From positions 1-64,000 of the forward strand of contig JAIWNF010000094.1 in the NCBI GenBank assembly GCA_025093555.1: a stretch of 64,000 bases of DNA, read 5' to 3'. This document shows positions 12,390-23,846 of the stretch, piece by piece. The notes beneath the pieces were generated by a model. It saw only the letters and a list, made by a program, of their open reading frames with translations. It did no database searches and was not told where the DNA came from. A program made the position numbers and the translations under genes. This DNA is from Circinella umbellata. Lineage: Eukaryota; Mucoromycota; Mucoromycetes; Mucorales; Lichtheimiaceae. The first letter of the stretch is position 1. Each line of letters starts with the position of its first letter.

Positions 12390-13583
12390 ATTGACCTCAC
12401 AAACATGCCTTGTTTCCAAGGAACGAAGCCACACTTGAAACAGTTTTTCTTCCCGGAAGAAGACGAACCAGCAGACGAACCAGACACGAACCAGCAAACT
12501 TCGCAACCTTACCAGTATTACCACCAACTTGTAATGAAGACAGGCGCGACATTCTTCGGAGAATGACGGCCTGTTCCATGTAAGCGGCAGTGTTTGGCGT
12601 CGGCTCTCTTCTTTCCTTTATTTTTCTTGCCAGAAACAGCAAGCGACAGACCACCAGCAGCAGAAACAGCAGAACTTGACAATGACGAGTCGGAACTCGC
12701 AGCAACTTGCTTGCTATGCTTGGAATGGACAACATTACCATATAACGGCGAGCAAGGTTGGCAGCATGGTCGATGGTGGCACATTTGTCCGGAGACAAGT
12801 GAGCTTGACCCAAGGTTACGTGTTGACCTAATTCAGGTAACAACGAATTTATGAACAAGGCAGCCATAACACGGTTGTCTTCACAGCCTGCCTCACGACG
12901 AAGCTTATGAAACCGGTCGGTATACTGCTCCACCGAGTCATCACGACCCATCCGCAACGAAAAAAGCTCTTGCATAAATTGTGCTTGTCGTCAGCATCTT
13001 GTATACCATACTTGTTGACTAGCGTCTTGCGAGCGAACGACCAATCCAAAGCAGCATGAGGTTTTAAATGGTCAATAAACCAAGAACGTTGGTCGGGAGA
13101 CAACATATGTGGCAGCAAACAGCACCAATTGGCATTAATATTCTGACTGTATGATTCAAGAATATCCTCAAATCGGTCCAGGCATTCATGAACAGAAGAG
13201 AATACCATTTTGGAACTATCGTGGACATTTCCAGTCCATTGTAAAGATGGCAAATCAGAAGGGACCATTGTTTTATTTGACGAGGCAGATGCAGCGACCT
13301 TGTCCTTTTTTGATAGCTATTTTTGAACGTTCAGAATCATATCCAAACTTGTGGAATAAATGGCGTATGAACCTTGAATTTTGACCAGTTCTTCATTAGA
13401 TAAGTCACTGCGGGTCATATCTTCTTCTAATGCAGCTAACTTGGCGACTAGCTTAGCTACCCTAGGTGACAACCGAGAGGACGAAACAGATGACGACAGA
13501 GAACCAGACTCGCTCATCATATCATCTTCAAGATGATGATCAGCATTGGCTAACGAATGGAGATTTTCTAGGTGGTTAGACAT
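12390..13583 (-). pseudogene. Chromovirus gag region (frame-broken)
   Basis: Reading starts at ATG 13583 with an acidic/Ser-rich N-terminus (MSNHLENLHSLANADHHLED). After a frame change it continues at 13268 with a capsid-like region (FSSVHECLDRFEDIL, LPHMLSPDQRSWFIDHLKPH) and after another at 12975 (LRMGRDDSVEQYTDRFHKL). The 3' part has Lys-rich and cysteine/histidine knuckle-like stretches (KHCRLHGTGRHSP, NCFKCGFVPWKQG). Order and composition identify gag; the copy cannot make an intact protein. Confidence 0.75.
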
Positions 13584-13649
13584 AATGACGTAATTAAAAT
13601 AAGGTAAGTGAATGAAAAAAATAAAAATTAAAATGTGTGTGTGTGTTTA

Positions 13650-16229
13650 TAAAAAAAAATATAAAATAAAATGTGACAGTAATGGACTTTCCCAATCACT
13701 TAATCTATCATCATCCCCTTTGTATAAAGGTAACCCTAATACAGCAGCACAAATGTTTGACAAGTTGGTTCTACCATCTTGAACAGCACCTTTTTCTTTT
13801 GCAAATGAGCCTAGCTCTACTACATGTCTTCTATCGGCGTCAACTTGATAGTCACGATTGATCTTTGCAAGGTCGTTCCCCACATTACGCCCAACTTTAA
13901 CAACATTGTTACTTTTTAACAAATCGATCAGCTTCTTGGGTAGTTCTCCATAATGCAATATAGGTAAAATTAATAGCAAATCATTATACGCAGTTTGTAC
14001 GACAGCCGTCTTTCCAATGTATTTTGTAACTTTATTATAGTTCCATTCGGTATCAAAACCGATTGTTATTGATCGACCATCCTGGATATCACTTAATATT
14101 TGTTCGATAGCTATGTTTGCATCACTGGCTGTACGAATATAACGAGGAGAAATGTGATCTGGAAGTGATATATATTTTGAATTGTTGTTGGTGGTGTTGT
14201 TTGTTATTGTGGATGATGCTGATGCTGATGCTGATGCTGATGCTGATGTAGTTATAGTAGCAGATAAAGGCTGATTTAGTGAAGGGATGGTTTCTTGCAA
14301 AAATCGTTTATCACCAGCAATATTGTCTGTATAAAATATTTGAGGTTCTTGGTGACCATATAAATGATATGACTTCAACATTTGTTCAAACGATGTTTTT
14401 AAATGTGCCAATTTTTTTGTTGGTACTAATAGTTGGATCCTGATCTCCTCAAACTCGTTACATATGGTATATAATGCATAAAATGTCGATTCACCACCAA
14501 CTTTTGCTATATGCTTGATTATTTTAAACGTGTGATCTCCTTTTAAAACTACACCATCCAACACCATCATTTCTTTATCCATAAATAATCGAAGTTGATC
14601 CATAATTGCTGTATATATCATACGTAAATAGGTAGCTGATGGAACATAACCAGCATATCCTAATGGATCGTCAAAATTTGAAAATGATGGATGATTTTGA
14701 TTTCCCCCACTTCCTCCAAAGAAAGATAATTGTGGAGCGTGTTGCTGTTGATAATCAATTGAAGTTAAATATGTAAGTTGGAGACGACTGTACCAAAGGT
14801 GATGAAGTTCTTGAAGCAGATCATATAGACGTTCCGGTCCCATAGCATTTTGAAAGTAAGGCCGAAGTAAATCAGCAAGCTGTCTTGAAATACTACCTCG
14901 ATGAGTTAATATGGCTGGGAATATTGATTGAATGTGGTATGGTAGACTATCCATGAGTTCACTATCATGACCATTAATGGTCTTTCTGCATTTGTAGCAT
15001 CTGTAGCGTCGAGAAAGGAAGTAAAAGCAACTATACACATAATTTTATCCATATTTATTAAAATGTCTTGTTACTTTGGTATACTAATTATATTTAATAG
15101 TCTACGTCTTTATAATATTATTACCTATCGATATCCACAATTCGACGCGCAATAGGATCACAATTAAAACCATCACTGTGGAGTTTACCGCCACAATTTG
15201 GAGCTTGGCAAAAAATAGCAACAAGTTTATCTGGAGCCCATACAAATATGTGTGGATGATAAAGTAAAGCTGGATCAAATTTCTGACGACCACGGAAACA
15301 AAAGTATGGCGATTCTGGCTCTATCCAGAATTTATGCTCGTTATACAGCATGATTTTATTTTTTGTAATCTTCTTTTTTATTTTTAACAGATATTCTTGA
15401 ACAGCGCCAAGGGGAGTATCATCTGGTTCTTCTTGTTGGTTGTTGTTTTCTTGGTGATTTGATAAGCTATCACTACCAGTATTATCATTAAGTTGTTGCT
15501 GCTGTTCTTGTTGTTCAGCCTGCTCGTCCTGTAAAGTTTCCGAACTAATGTCTTCAATTTCAAGCATCGTATCACCAACACTTTCATTAAGGATAACTTG
15601 TTCTGAATGCTATTATAAAGTATTGTTGTTATATCAATCAAATATAATAAAATAAAAGAGACGTAAATAAGTCAACGAGACCCAAAAGAACAATAATTGA
15701 ACTGAAGTTTATTAAAATAAAATATTATCTCTATTTATATGAATCTTATTATCAGTGGGATATATTGATATGTGTATACGTAAGATTTATATTTATCATG
15801 GCCGTGTGAATTATGAATATAAGATTAATGATATTAAGATTAGACTTTGAGCGGTTGACGATATGATATATCTACGCAGCTGTAACCTTATATCATTATA
15901 GAAGACGGACTTCTGTGTTCTTATAAATCATGGTCCAAATAGGGAAATACACGAAATGTCAGCAAAGCATAATTAAAGATACGCTATACTTTAATAATTA
16001 GAATGACAAATAATTATCTTTATGAATAATATGTGTTGGATACAACAATTGTTAATAATTTTATTCGGCTGATATATTTTAAGATAACCAGTATATTGTC
16101 ATTTACATTTACATGGGGATATTGAACGTGATCATTTTCTTCGTTAGGTGATGTAGTGTGGTGGGTAGCGAGGAAATATTTATTAATAGGGTTCTTTACA
16201 GAACGAGCATACTTCATAGCTTTTCCCAT
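13650..16229 (-). pseudogene. DUF6729-like / DEDDy 3'-5' exonuclease gene, 3'-truncated
   Basis: I model three exons: 16229-16113, 15609-15125 and 15030 to about 13660. Intron 1 (16112-15610) contains a solo LTR; intron 2 is 94 nt. Exon phases agree (117 nt; 485 nt ending in phase 2). Exon 2 and the start of exon 3 form a Cys-pair zinc region (CQAPNCGGKLHSDG, then RRYRCYKCRKTI) like DUF6729. The C-terminal part is a WRN-type exonuclease domain with Exo I (IGFDTEWNY, about residue 525) and Exo II (VGRNVGNDLAKI, about 580). Reading stops after LSDWESPLLS, just before the expected Exo III Tyr/Asp motif, where chromovirus leader sequence begins. The catalytic set is therefore incomplete. A (GATGCT)-type codon repeat gives a short Ala-Ser run at about 14212-14247. 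Confidence 0.75.
15627..16047 (-). repeat. Solo LTR of the same chromovirus family, inside an intron
   Basis: It is the same length (421 bp) as, and almost identical to, the LTR at 8272-8692. It is flanked on both sides by ATTGT (15622-15626 and 16048-16052), the 5-bp target duplication expected for a single insertion. It lies within intron 1 of the exonuclease gene. Removing the LTR and one ATTGT leaves a 77-nt intron, a normal size here. A solo LTR arises by recombination between the two LTRs of a full insertion. Confidence 0.88.
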
Positions 16230-16582
16230 TTTTGTTATATTCAAAAAGTAAAAAAAAAATGTAAAGAAAGAAAATAACAACAGAACGAAAAAAACAATCA
16301 AATATAATGCATGGATACGACCCTTTCTATAACAGAAACAACAGTCAAAATGTTACACACATAGCCCATACAATGCAACATATCCTATACAATGTAGCAT
16401 GATCATGGTTCATTTACTTCTGGTTACTTTTTTTCTCACACAGCAAGAAGAAAAGCATTTGATTGGCTCCACTATATAGCAATTTTATTGGCCAAAAATT
16501 CCCCTGGGCATTGTAGGGCCAACGAAGAAATATATTACACATAATAAAAAGAGATTATTTATCTGGTTAAGCAGTGAGTCCC
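16230..16582. other. Upstream region of the exonuclease gene / left flank of the Crypton
   Basis: No gene is seen. The stretch contains the imperfect direct repeat CATACAATGCAACATAT / TATACAATGTAGCATGA at about 16368-16402. A promoter for the exonuclease gene would be expected here, but I see no clear motif. Confidence 0.4.
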
Positions 16583-16599
16583 GCACTCAAGTCCCCACT
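16583..16599 (+). repeat. Left inverted end of the Crypton
   Basis: GCACTCAAGTCCCCACT matches the reverse complement of 21038-21055 with one inserted base. It is followed by a local hairpin, CAAGTCCCC-8 nt-GGGGACTTG, at 16588-16613. Confidence 0.6.
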
Positions 16600-16767
16600 G
16601 TATCGGGGACTTGGAAATAATATTTTTCATCACCCGCAAACTAGACTGACGAAATTAATGCTGTGAGTTTATTTACAAAAACCGTGTACCTGCCTTTTTA
16701 ATTCTTGTCACTTTTTTTTCATTTTTTTTAAAAAAAACACTTTTACATTTACTTTACCGAAATAATC

Positions 16768-19599
16768 ATGGGTGGTTCTGGAAGCGGTCGAAGACAAATC
16801 AATGGCACTCCTGCACAGAATCGGGAAAGAAACAGAGATATTAGACTGAATGAGTTGTCTCTTAATAATTCTGCTGTAGCAGATATGGAAAATGACGAAG
16901 ACGCAGCTTATAGAGATGCTAGGGATCGCGCTGCCCTTGAGACATTTAGCGCAGCTCGACAAAGTCGTCCTCAAAACACCATCAATCAATACTTGAATCG
17001 TCAACAAGAATTCAAAAGATGGTGTATCAAGAAAAATGTTAATGCTATCCCTGATGATGGAAAGCTTCACTTTTTCTTGAAAACAGAGGTTGGTTTTATT
17101 GCTCATTAGTGTGTTTCGACAAATAAATGTAATTTTGTTACTTAAAAATCTTATATAAGGTTGCTTTCCGTCCCCACCGAAAGAGAGGAAAAAAAAGAAG
17201 TGCACCAGAAGATTCGCATGAGGATGATGCCAATCAGCATTCAAATGAACATGGGTCCAATGGTGTCAACAATGCTGACCATGCCGACGATGAGGTCAAT
17301 GACCTTCCTCAAATCGACACAGCATATCAAGTAATGGATATGATGGACGAAATGGATGAAGAGAGAGATGGTTCTAGCTCTAACACTAGCACTACCACTC
17401 CCACCAATGATTCATCATCATCCACAATCAACAGCACAAGCATTGAATCTGCCATTACTCGACAATTCAATGAATATGCTCAACTCGCTTCTGGGGTACC
17501 TGGCAAACGGGTCAGATACTCAACCGTTGAAGCATATGCTGCTGCAATTGTTGATCTTTGCGCCGAGCAATGTTTGACGGATAATTCTTTTCGTCCAAGT
17601 CCTCGTGGAAAACGAGTGAAAGCATTACTTGACTGGTTGCGTAGAGAAGACGAAAAAATCGCTCGTGCAAACTTTGATGATAGAGTATGTTTAAGACAAC
17701 TTATTAAGCAACTTCTTGCTATATGTATAATGTATAGATAATCTAACAAATACATTTATTTTTTAAGGGTGCATTTACCGCTGCAGATGGCTATACCACT
17801 CATGCTGAAATGGAGAAAATTGTTGATCAATTTTGGACAAATGGAACTGAACTTGGTCTTCGAGATGGTACATCATTTTTATTGCAGCACTACGGTTTGC
17901 TTCGCGGTGAAAGTATTCGAAAAATGGAGTTTGCTGATTTGCAATCGCTTCATTTGGAGGATGAAGGTCCCAGCCAATGTCATGCTTTGGTAATGGTCCT
18001 TAAACAAGGAAAAACTAACAAGTTTGGGCGCATTGAAGCTGCTGGATGTATGCGAAACAAGAACGTGGCCATTTGTCCTCAAATGATGCTTGCTTGTTAC
18101 CTTTTCAGTCGTTATGAGATGTCTGGAGAGCAATTTCCTAGCATCAATAAGAACGCGGATTGGTTTTTCTACAAGCTCATCAAAGGAATGACGGAGGATC
18201 CTCAAAAGGAGTTGTCATACCGTCAGCACCTTAAGGCAATCACAAAAGCATTTGAGGGAGCTTGTCTCCATTCAAAAGCCAAAACTCATGCTATGCGTGG
18301 TGCCGCAGCTCGAATGGCAGAGATTGGAGGATCAAGCGAGGGCGCCATTCGTCGTGCAGGCCGTTGGAACACAAGTTCATTGACAACAGCCTACCTCACT
18401 AACCTTCCCCACGAACTTCTTCGCACCCTTGCAGGTTTTCCAACAGAGCGTGGATATTTTTATCTCTCTCGTGCCAATGTTCAACCGTCTCAAGAGCTTT
18501 GTAAGAAAATTTTCAAGTTCGTTGACTATTGGCGTCAGAAATTAGATGAAGGTAATGTTGAACAAGTATCATGTGCCGCCGATATGTTTTTGAAGCTATT
18601 GGATAGGCTACGTGTTGTCTTTTTGCAGGACTCGGTTCTTTTGAAAAAGAGATATCCTCAGCATTTTCTTTGGAACCATCCTTTGTTTCAAAGTGAGCTG
18701 TATAAAGATTTTGAAAGGTAAATATATTGTTTTTATAAAGATGTGATTCAACTTTTTTCTAACATACTTTTGTTAGATCTGTTGATGCTGCTGTGGAAAT
18801 CACTGAAGAACCTGAGCAACTGCAACTGCAAAGAGCAGTACCATTGGTTGCACAACATCTTTCTGATATCAATCAGCAAATCGCATCGCGTTTTGATGCT
18901 CAAGCCCAAGCCCAGCAAGCCCAACAAGCTGCACAGATGCAGGTTCTCCAATCCCTGTTGTCTGTTGTTACTCCCTTGCAAGTGCTTGTTCCTCACATCA
19001 GCAGCCTTGCAACATTAGCACAGCAAGTCGCTGGCTATACTTCTGGGCAGGTTCCTTTGACAGTAACCTTGAACTTGGGCAATGTTTCTCAACAACAACC
19101 CACTCAAGAACAAACACCTCAACCCACTCAACCCACACAACCCACACAACCTTCTCCGCAACCTTCCCAGCAACCACAAGAACTACCGCAACCATCACTT
19201 ACAACAACATCCATCTCTCTCCCTTTTTTTCCACCACCACCACCAGTACAGAATTCAGCACCAGCACCAACACCAGATCAATTGCCTGTACCCACTTATA
19301 AAATGTCTCGTAACACTGTTACGCTTGATATGCTTTGGCGTGAATGGTACCATGGCTTGGCTGGCGGTCCTTCTATTGAAGAATTAGAACGCTTGTACCA
19401 TGTTGCATGGCGTCGAGAAACAAAAGAACGTAGATTTTATAATCGCAGACGTATCATCATCGAAAGCATTAAAGATTATGCTGCACAACACAGACTGACG
19501 AATGAAGCAGCTGTCACGTTATTAGAAGAAAAGCGAAGTAGGCAAAGAAAAACCTTACACTGGATTGCCGAAAATCCAAGCATTTTTTTCAATAACTAA
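16768..19599 (+). CDS. Crypton tyrosine recombinase with GCR1_C DNA-binding domain
   Basis: There are four exons: 16768-17088, 17160-17684, 17768-18717 and 18777-19599 (2619 nt, 872 aa), with no stops or frame breaks. The recombinase core lies at about residues 280-500. It has a catalytic Arg in LLRGESIRKM (about 328), the H-x-x-R box in THAMRGAAARMAE (about 457), a Trp-containing GRW, and a candidate nucleophile Tyr in TTAYLT (about 491). A Gln/Pro/Thr-rich linker (about 700-770) joins it to a C-terminal GCR1_C module (TLDMLWREWYHGLAGGPSIE, about 775-870), which should bind the element's DNA. Family knowledge says such enzymes excise and integrate a circular intermediate. The intact frame suggests a recently active copy. 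Confidence 0.88.
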
Positions 19600-21037
19600 T
19601 ATCTTTTATTTCAAATTTACTACATTTTTTTCCTAGCTTTCTCTACCTCCACAAACACATCTTATTGCTTGACAATATTTTAGAATATTTTTGCGTCATA
19701 TTTTTTTCATTATTATATACACTTTTCTCTTTATATTTTTTTTTCATTATCCTATCTTCTCTTTTATTCTTATTTCTTTCATATTTCTTCAGCCTCTCTT
19801 TCCAGTTTTCTCTAATTTATAAGCTCATTTGATTATTCTTTAACCTCAATTTCCTCATGTTCGTCAATCACTATTCATCGTTTTTCTGATTTTTTTTCTA
19901 GCTAAGCTGGTCTTCCCCCAAAGCATTGTACCTTTTCTTGCTGATTGTTTGGTCACTACCTACAAGTAAGTGGTAAAGAGCAGGTTAAGTATATTTGTCA
20001 CTTTGGATATTCATGCGTATTTAAATATTAAATTGCACAGTGCTACTAAATAATTGACAATATATGGATAAAATGATAATCATGATAATCATGATTGTAA
20101 CACTACTTAGAAAAAAAAATAATTCATTTTTCTAGCTTATATAAACGATAATATATATACAAGAACTTTAAGAAATTATAAAATCCATGCTCAGGAAACA
20201 AAGTATAGATCAATATCCGTCCTCTTTCCATTCAATCTGCTTATACTCAAACTAACATCTATAGCAATTATGACCAAAGCACCCTCTTCCATCATAAACT
20301 GTAAATCCCTTATATTAAAAAAGTTATATTATTATCATCCATATTCCAAAATCTACATTGATAAACTAATGATTGTTGTGTTTTCCCAGGAAATGCTATC
20401 ATTGCTATCAAATTACCAAACTTTTCCCACCAATCCATAGCTATTACCTCTCATTTTGTTAAACTCTGAAACTGTTGATGGATCATTAAGTGGTTGTTCT
20501 CAATCCTACTTTCTTTTCAATGCAATGGTATCAATTATCGCTTAAAATAATGTCGAGAAATATTTCGCCAGGGGTTCATAAAAGAATAAATGATAGGTTC
20601 GTCGATCAAGTGCGAAATACAATGAGGATTTACTTAAAAACAATATAAAAATAATTTATATGAAATATACATCGTAATCTGGTTCGCTTAATACTTTTGT
20701 TTGAGGAAGTTCCATGCGCAGTCTTTAATATTAATGACGATCCATGTTTAGCAATGCATGTACGATCTTCTTGCGTGTTTGGCTCGTACGAACATTTTCT
20801 ATTGCATTTCGATTGAACATATAACCGAATGCGAAACTGTTGCCTGTTGATGTGTGTGAATATTCTATCTGCTATGCATGTTCTTAGAACAAGTATCTGT
20901 TTGATTTGTTAATCGATTGATTCTTTCTTCCCATCATGAAGGTACCCATATGTAAAAAAAAAAAAAAAAAAAAAAAAAAACGATGAGGAAAAAAATAGTT
21001 TTTTTAGTGTTATGCAGGCAGGGACTTCTATATTTTG
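19600..21037. other. Noncoding 3' part of the Crypton
   Basis: The stretch is AT-rich with no convincing gene. It includes a run of 27 A at 20954-20980 and long pyrimidine-rich stretches after the recombinase stop (19600-19830). Confidence 0.5.
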
Positions 21038-21055
21038 AGTGGGGACTTGGAGTGC
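21038..21055 (-). repeat. Right inverted end of the Crypton
   Basis: AGTGGGGACTTGGAGTGC is the inverse of 16583-16599 apart from one base. Three further GGGACTT motifs lie within about 120 bp (21020, 21134, 21153). Confidence 0.6.
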
Positions 21056-21176
21056 AAATAAAGCACTTATTTTTCACTTTTGCGTAAAATAATTGGCTTA
21101 CTATTCCCGACGTCCCTTTGAGTTTGAAATTTTGGGGACTTCGCTGGACTCAATGGGACTTTGAGGTTTTATAAAA

Positions 21177-21431
21177 ATGGAAGTAAATCCATTTTTGAAT
21201 CAAAGTTTTTTAAAGGATATCAAAAGAAGTTTTGTCCCAACTAAGCTATTTAATCAAAATAAGTACAACTTTGATATTGTAGATGTTAATTTTAAAGTAA
21301 AAAAAGACTCTGGTAAAAAATATGAACATGTATATATATTAAAAAATAATAAGAATTATAATAAAAATAATAATATTATTGATGAAGATGTTGAAATGAA
21401 ATATGAAATAAATAGCTGTAATGTTTTTTAA
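21177..21431 (+). CDS. Hypothetical 84-aa ORF
   Basis: ATG 21177 opens a Lys/Asn-rich frame (FLNQSFLKDIKRSFVP near the start) ending at TAA 21431. No domain is recognised, and composition follows the local A+T bias. It may be a transposon remnant or a chance ORF. Nothing else is seen between the Crypton and ARG1. Confidence 0.25.
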   Translation: MEVNPFLNQSFLKDIKRSFVPTKLFNQNKYNFDIVDVNFKVKKDSGKKYEHVYILKNNKNYNKNNNIIDEDVEMKYEINSCNVF

Positions 21432-21892
21432 TATTTAATTTTAAAATGACTAAGTTATTTTATAAATATTATATAATCTTTATGATATGTATGTTAAAGT
21501 AGAGTCTCGTTTCCTACAAAAAAAAAACAGACAAACCACAAATCCCAATATAATTATAGACCTGAATGAAAAAAAGACGTACAACACTACTACTGTTTCT
21601 ATGCATACACCCAATAATTATTTAATCATTATCAATTATTATATTGAACTAAATATAATTGCCTCCAATCCCATTTTCAATATATTATGCTAGAACAGTA
21701 GTATATTAATCATAAACACCCAAGTGATTTTTTTATAAAAACATTCTTGTCATTTTTCTTATGTACGTTTCTGTGTGAAATTTATTTTTTTATACAGTTT
21801 TGGAATGTGTGTGCGTGTGTGTTTGTTTGTTTTATATATGAGGTGTGCGAGTAAAAGAGAGCGGGTTGGGGAAAAAGAAATGCTGTAACTTT

Positions 21893-23458
21893 TTAGTTCT
21901 TAGCAGGAGTCCATTTCTTAAGACGGATGGAGTGAATCTTAATGAAACCATCAGCATCTTCAGGATTGTAACCACCTTGTTCATCCATGGAAGATTCTTG
22001 CATGTTGTAAAGCTTTTCTCCATCACCACGAGCAACACGACCTTCAATAATAGTGTTACCCTTGTAAAGCTTAAGCTTAACATCACCAGTAACGTTACGT
22101 TGAGAGAAAGCAATAGAGTTGTTAATGAATTCACATTCAGGAGAGAAGTAAAGACCATTATACAAACAGCGAGAGTAAGGAACGGTAATGCTGGCATCAC
22201 GTTGAGCACGCAAAGCACCATCAACGGTCAAACCTTCCAAATCCTTGTGGGCAGTACGCAAGATGGTACCACCGGGGGTTTCGTAACAACCACGCGACTT
22301 GACACCAATGAAACGCGATTCGACGATATCGATACGACCAATACCATTGCGACGAGCAATAGTGTTCAAGTAAGTGAACAATTCGACGGGTTCAGTAACT
22401 TCAGTGTTGTCATTGTGGTTGACAACCTTGACAGGAATACCCTTTTCGAAAGTGATGGTGATACGTTCAGGAGTGTTGGGAGCTTCTTCGGGATCAACAG
22501 TAAGCTTCCACATGTCCTTGGGAGGGGTGACATTGGGATCTTCAAGAATACCAGCTTCATAAGAAATGTGGAACAAGTTTTCATCAGTAGACCATGGCTT
22601 GGCAGCAGTTTGGACAACGGGAATACCCTTTTCAGCAGCGAAAGCCAAAAGATCCTTACGACCAGCGAAACGGTTGAAGAAGACTATATTGCAATACATG
22701 AATCCAGATCAGCTTCTTTTTTTTTCCTAACAAAAGTTATTTTCCTTCCCTCCCCACTTTTTTTTTTACATAATCCCTTCCCACATCGAACTAGAATAAT
22801 GTTGATAATGATATTTACCAGGCAATCTCCAGGGAGCAATAACTTCGATTTCAGGGTTCAAAGCATAGTAAGCAAGTTCGAAACGAACTTGATCGTTACC
22901 CTTGCCAGTACAACCGTGGGAAACGTATTGACAACCTTCCTTGGCAGCAATTTCGATTTGACGACGAGCAATAACGGGACGAGCCAAAGAAGTACCCAAC
23001 AAATAAACGGATTCGTAAATAGCGTTAGCTTGGATAGCAGGGAAAATCAATTCCTTGACGAATTCTTCCTTCAAATCCTGTTTATTTATTTATTTATATA
23101 AAAATTAATAAAATTAATAAAAAAGACGCGTTATATGCAATATCTTATAACATTTGATCGAATACATGTTATATGTGGGGAAATATTTATCAATCCAAAA
23201 CTATAAATAGTTTTATTTTTATATCCCCTTTCCCCTCCTCCCCACATATATTTATTCATATATACTTGCCTCAACGAAAACCTTGGAAGCACCGACTTGC
23301 AAAGCCTTGGAGCGAATGGCTTCAAAATCTTCTTCTTGACCGACATCAGCAACATAGGCCATGACTTCATAACCTTCTTCAATGAGCCAAGCCAAAATAC
23401 ATGAGGTATCAAGACCGCCAGAGTATGCGAGCAAAACTTTTCCCTTTTCACCAGCCAT
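21893..23458 (-). CDS. ARG1: Argininosuccinate synthase
   Basis: This enzyme joins citrulline and aspartate using ATP, the penultimate step of arginine synthesis (cytosolic). Exons are 23458-23270, 23077-22819 and 22683-21893 (1239 nt, 412 aa, the usual length). The N-terminal P-loop-like ATP pyrophosphatase motif [15 protein letters not shown] is at residues 11-25. Further family blocks are ATSEC-equivalent [22 protein letters not shown], and [19 protein letters not shown] start at ATG 23458 because [15 protein letters not shown] matches family N-termini. Intron 1 has a GC donor (GAG|GCAAGT) and an AAACAG acceptor; the frame needs it. Codon use is more GC-rich and regular than in neighbours, suggesting strong expression. 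The gene is divergent from the PhyH gene. Confidence 0.96.
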
Positions 23459-23846
23459 GACTGAATTCAAATTGTTGTTCTTTTTTTAAAGAATAGTAAA
23501 AAGAAAAACACCAAAAATATTTTTGAGTCGGAACAACTTTTTTAAAAAAAGAAAATTTTTCGGTTGCGACACACAAGTGCGGATTTTTTTTTTTTTTTTT
23601 TTGACAGACATTGTGTCATTTTCTTTTTTTTTCTTTGGAGGCTTTTCTATTTGAGGTCACCTATCATATCGGTATTCGCCCGATTCTGTCCGCGTTTTTT
23701 TTTTTTTTTTTTTTTTTCCTACAAAAAGTTCAATCGACACTGTTTGTACCCTTTTTTTTGTTTTTATATAAACTTGGTTTTCTTTTTATTCTTTTTAAAA
23801 AAAAATTCACATGCAAAAAGGAATTGAAAATAGATGTTTTTTAAAC
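23459..23846. promoter_or_regulatory. Shared upstream region of ARG1 and the PhyH gene
   Basis: The 388-bp divergent intergenic stretch is dominated by poly-T tracts (about 23583-23602 and 23695-23717) and T/C-rich DNA, as in nucleosome-poor fungal promoters. I see no clear Gcn4-type TGACTC site; only TGAGTCGG at 23522 comes close. Confidence 0.4.

Larger units (their letters stand above)
8272..13645 (-). mobile_element. Decayed Ty3/gypsy chromovirus LTR retrotransposon lacking its 5' LTR
   Basis: On the minus strand the order is gag, aspartic protease, reverse transcriptase, RNase H, integrase with HHCC finger, chromodomain, polypurine tract and 3' LTR, which is the standard Ty3/gypsy chromovirus layout. 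Several frame breaks divide the coding part. The 3' LTR is 8272-8692. No LTR lies upstream of the gag start (13583). Instead, the sequence passes within about 65 bp into a truncated exonuclease gene. The matching LTR at 15627-16047 is an independent solo insertion with its own target duplication, so it is not this element's 5' LTR. The flank to the left of 8272 (ACGAC) has no partner at the other end. Confidence 0.9.
16583..21055 (+). mobile_element. Crypton DNA transposon with short inverted ends
   Basis: The interval contains one intact tyrosine recombinase gene with a GCR1_C domain, the hallmark of fungal Cryptons. Its proposed limits are an inverted repeat: GCACTCAAGTCCCCACT at 16583-16599 and AGTGGGGACTTGGAGTGC at 21038-21055. 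Further GGGACTT or AAGTCCC motifs cluster at both ends (16575, 16605, 21020, 21134, 21153). About 1.4 kb of AT-rich noncoding DNA follows the gene inside these limits. Cryptons generally lack terminal inverted repeats, so the boundaries are tentative. Confidence 0.65.

Noticed and set aside
8272..16047. A single LTR element of 7.8 kb carrying the exonuclease as captured cargo
   Set aside because: The right LTR has its own ATTGT target duplication. No primer-binding-like site follows it, the outer flanks (ACGAC / ATTGT) do not match, and the exonuclease keeps its introns. A solo LTR plus a separate truncated element fits better.
23564..23844. Phe-rich ORFs upstream of the PhyH gene
   Set aside because: They are translations of poly-T promoter DNA without coding bias.
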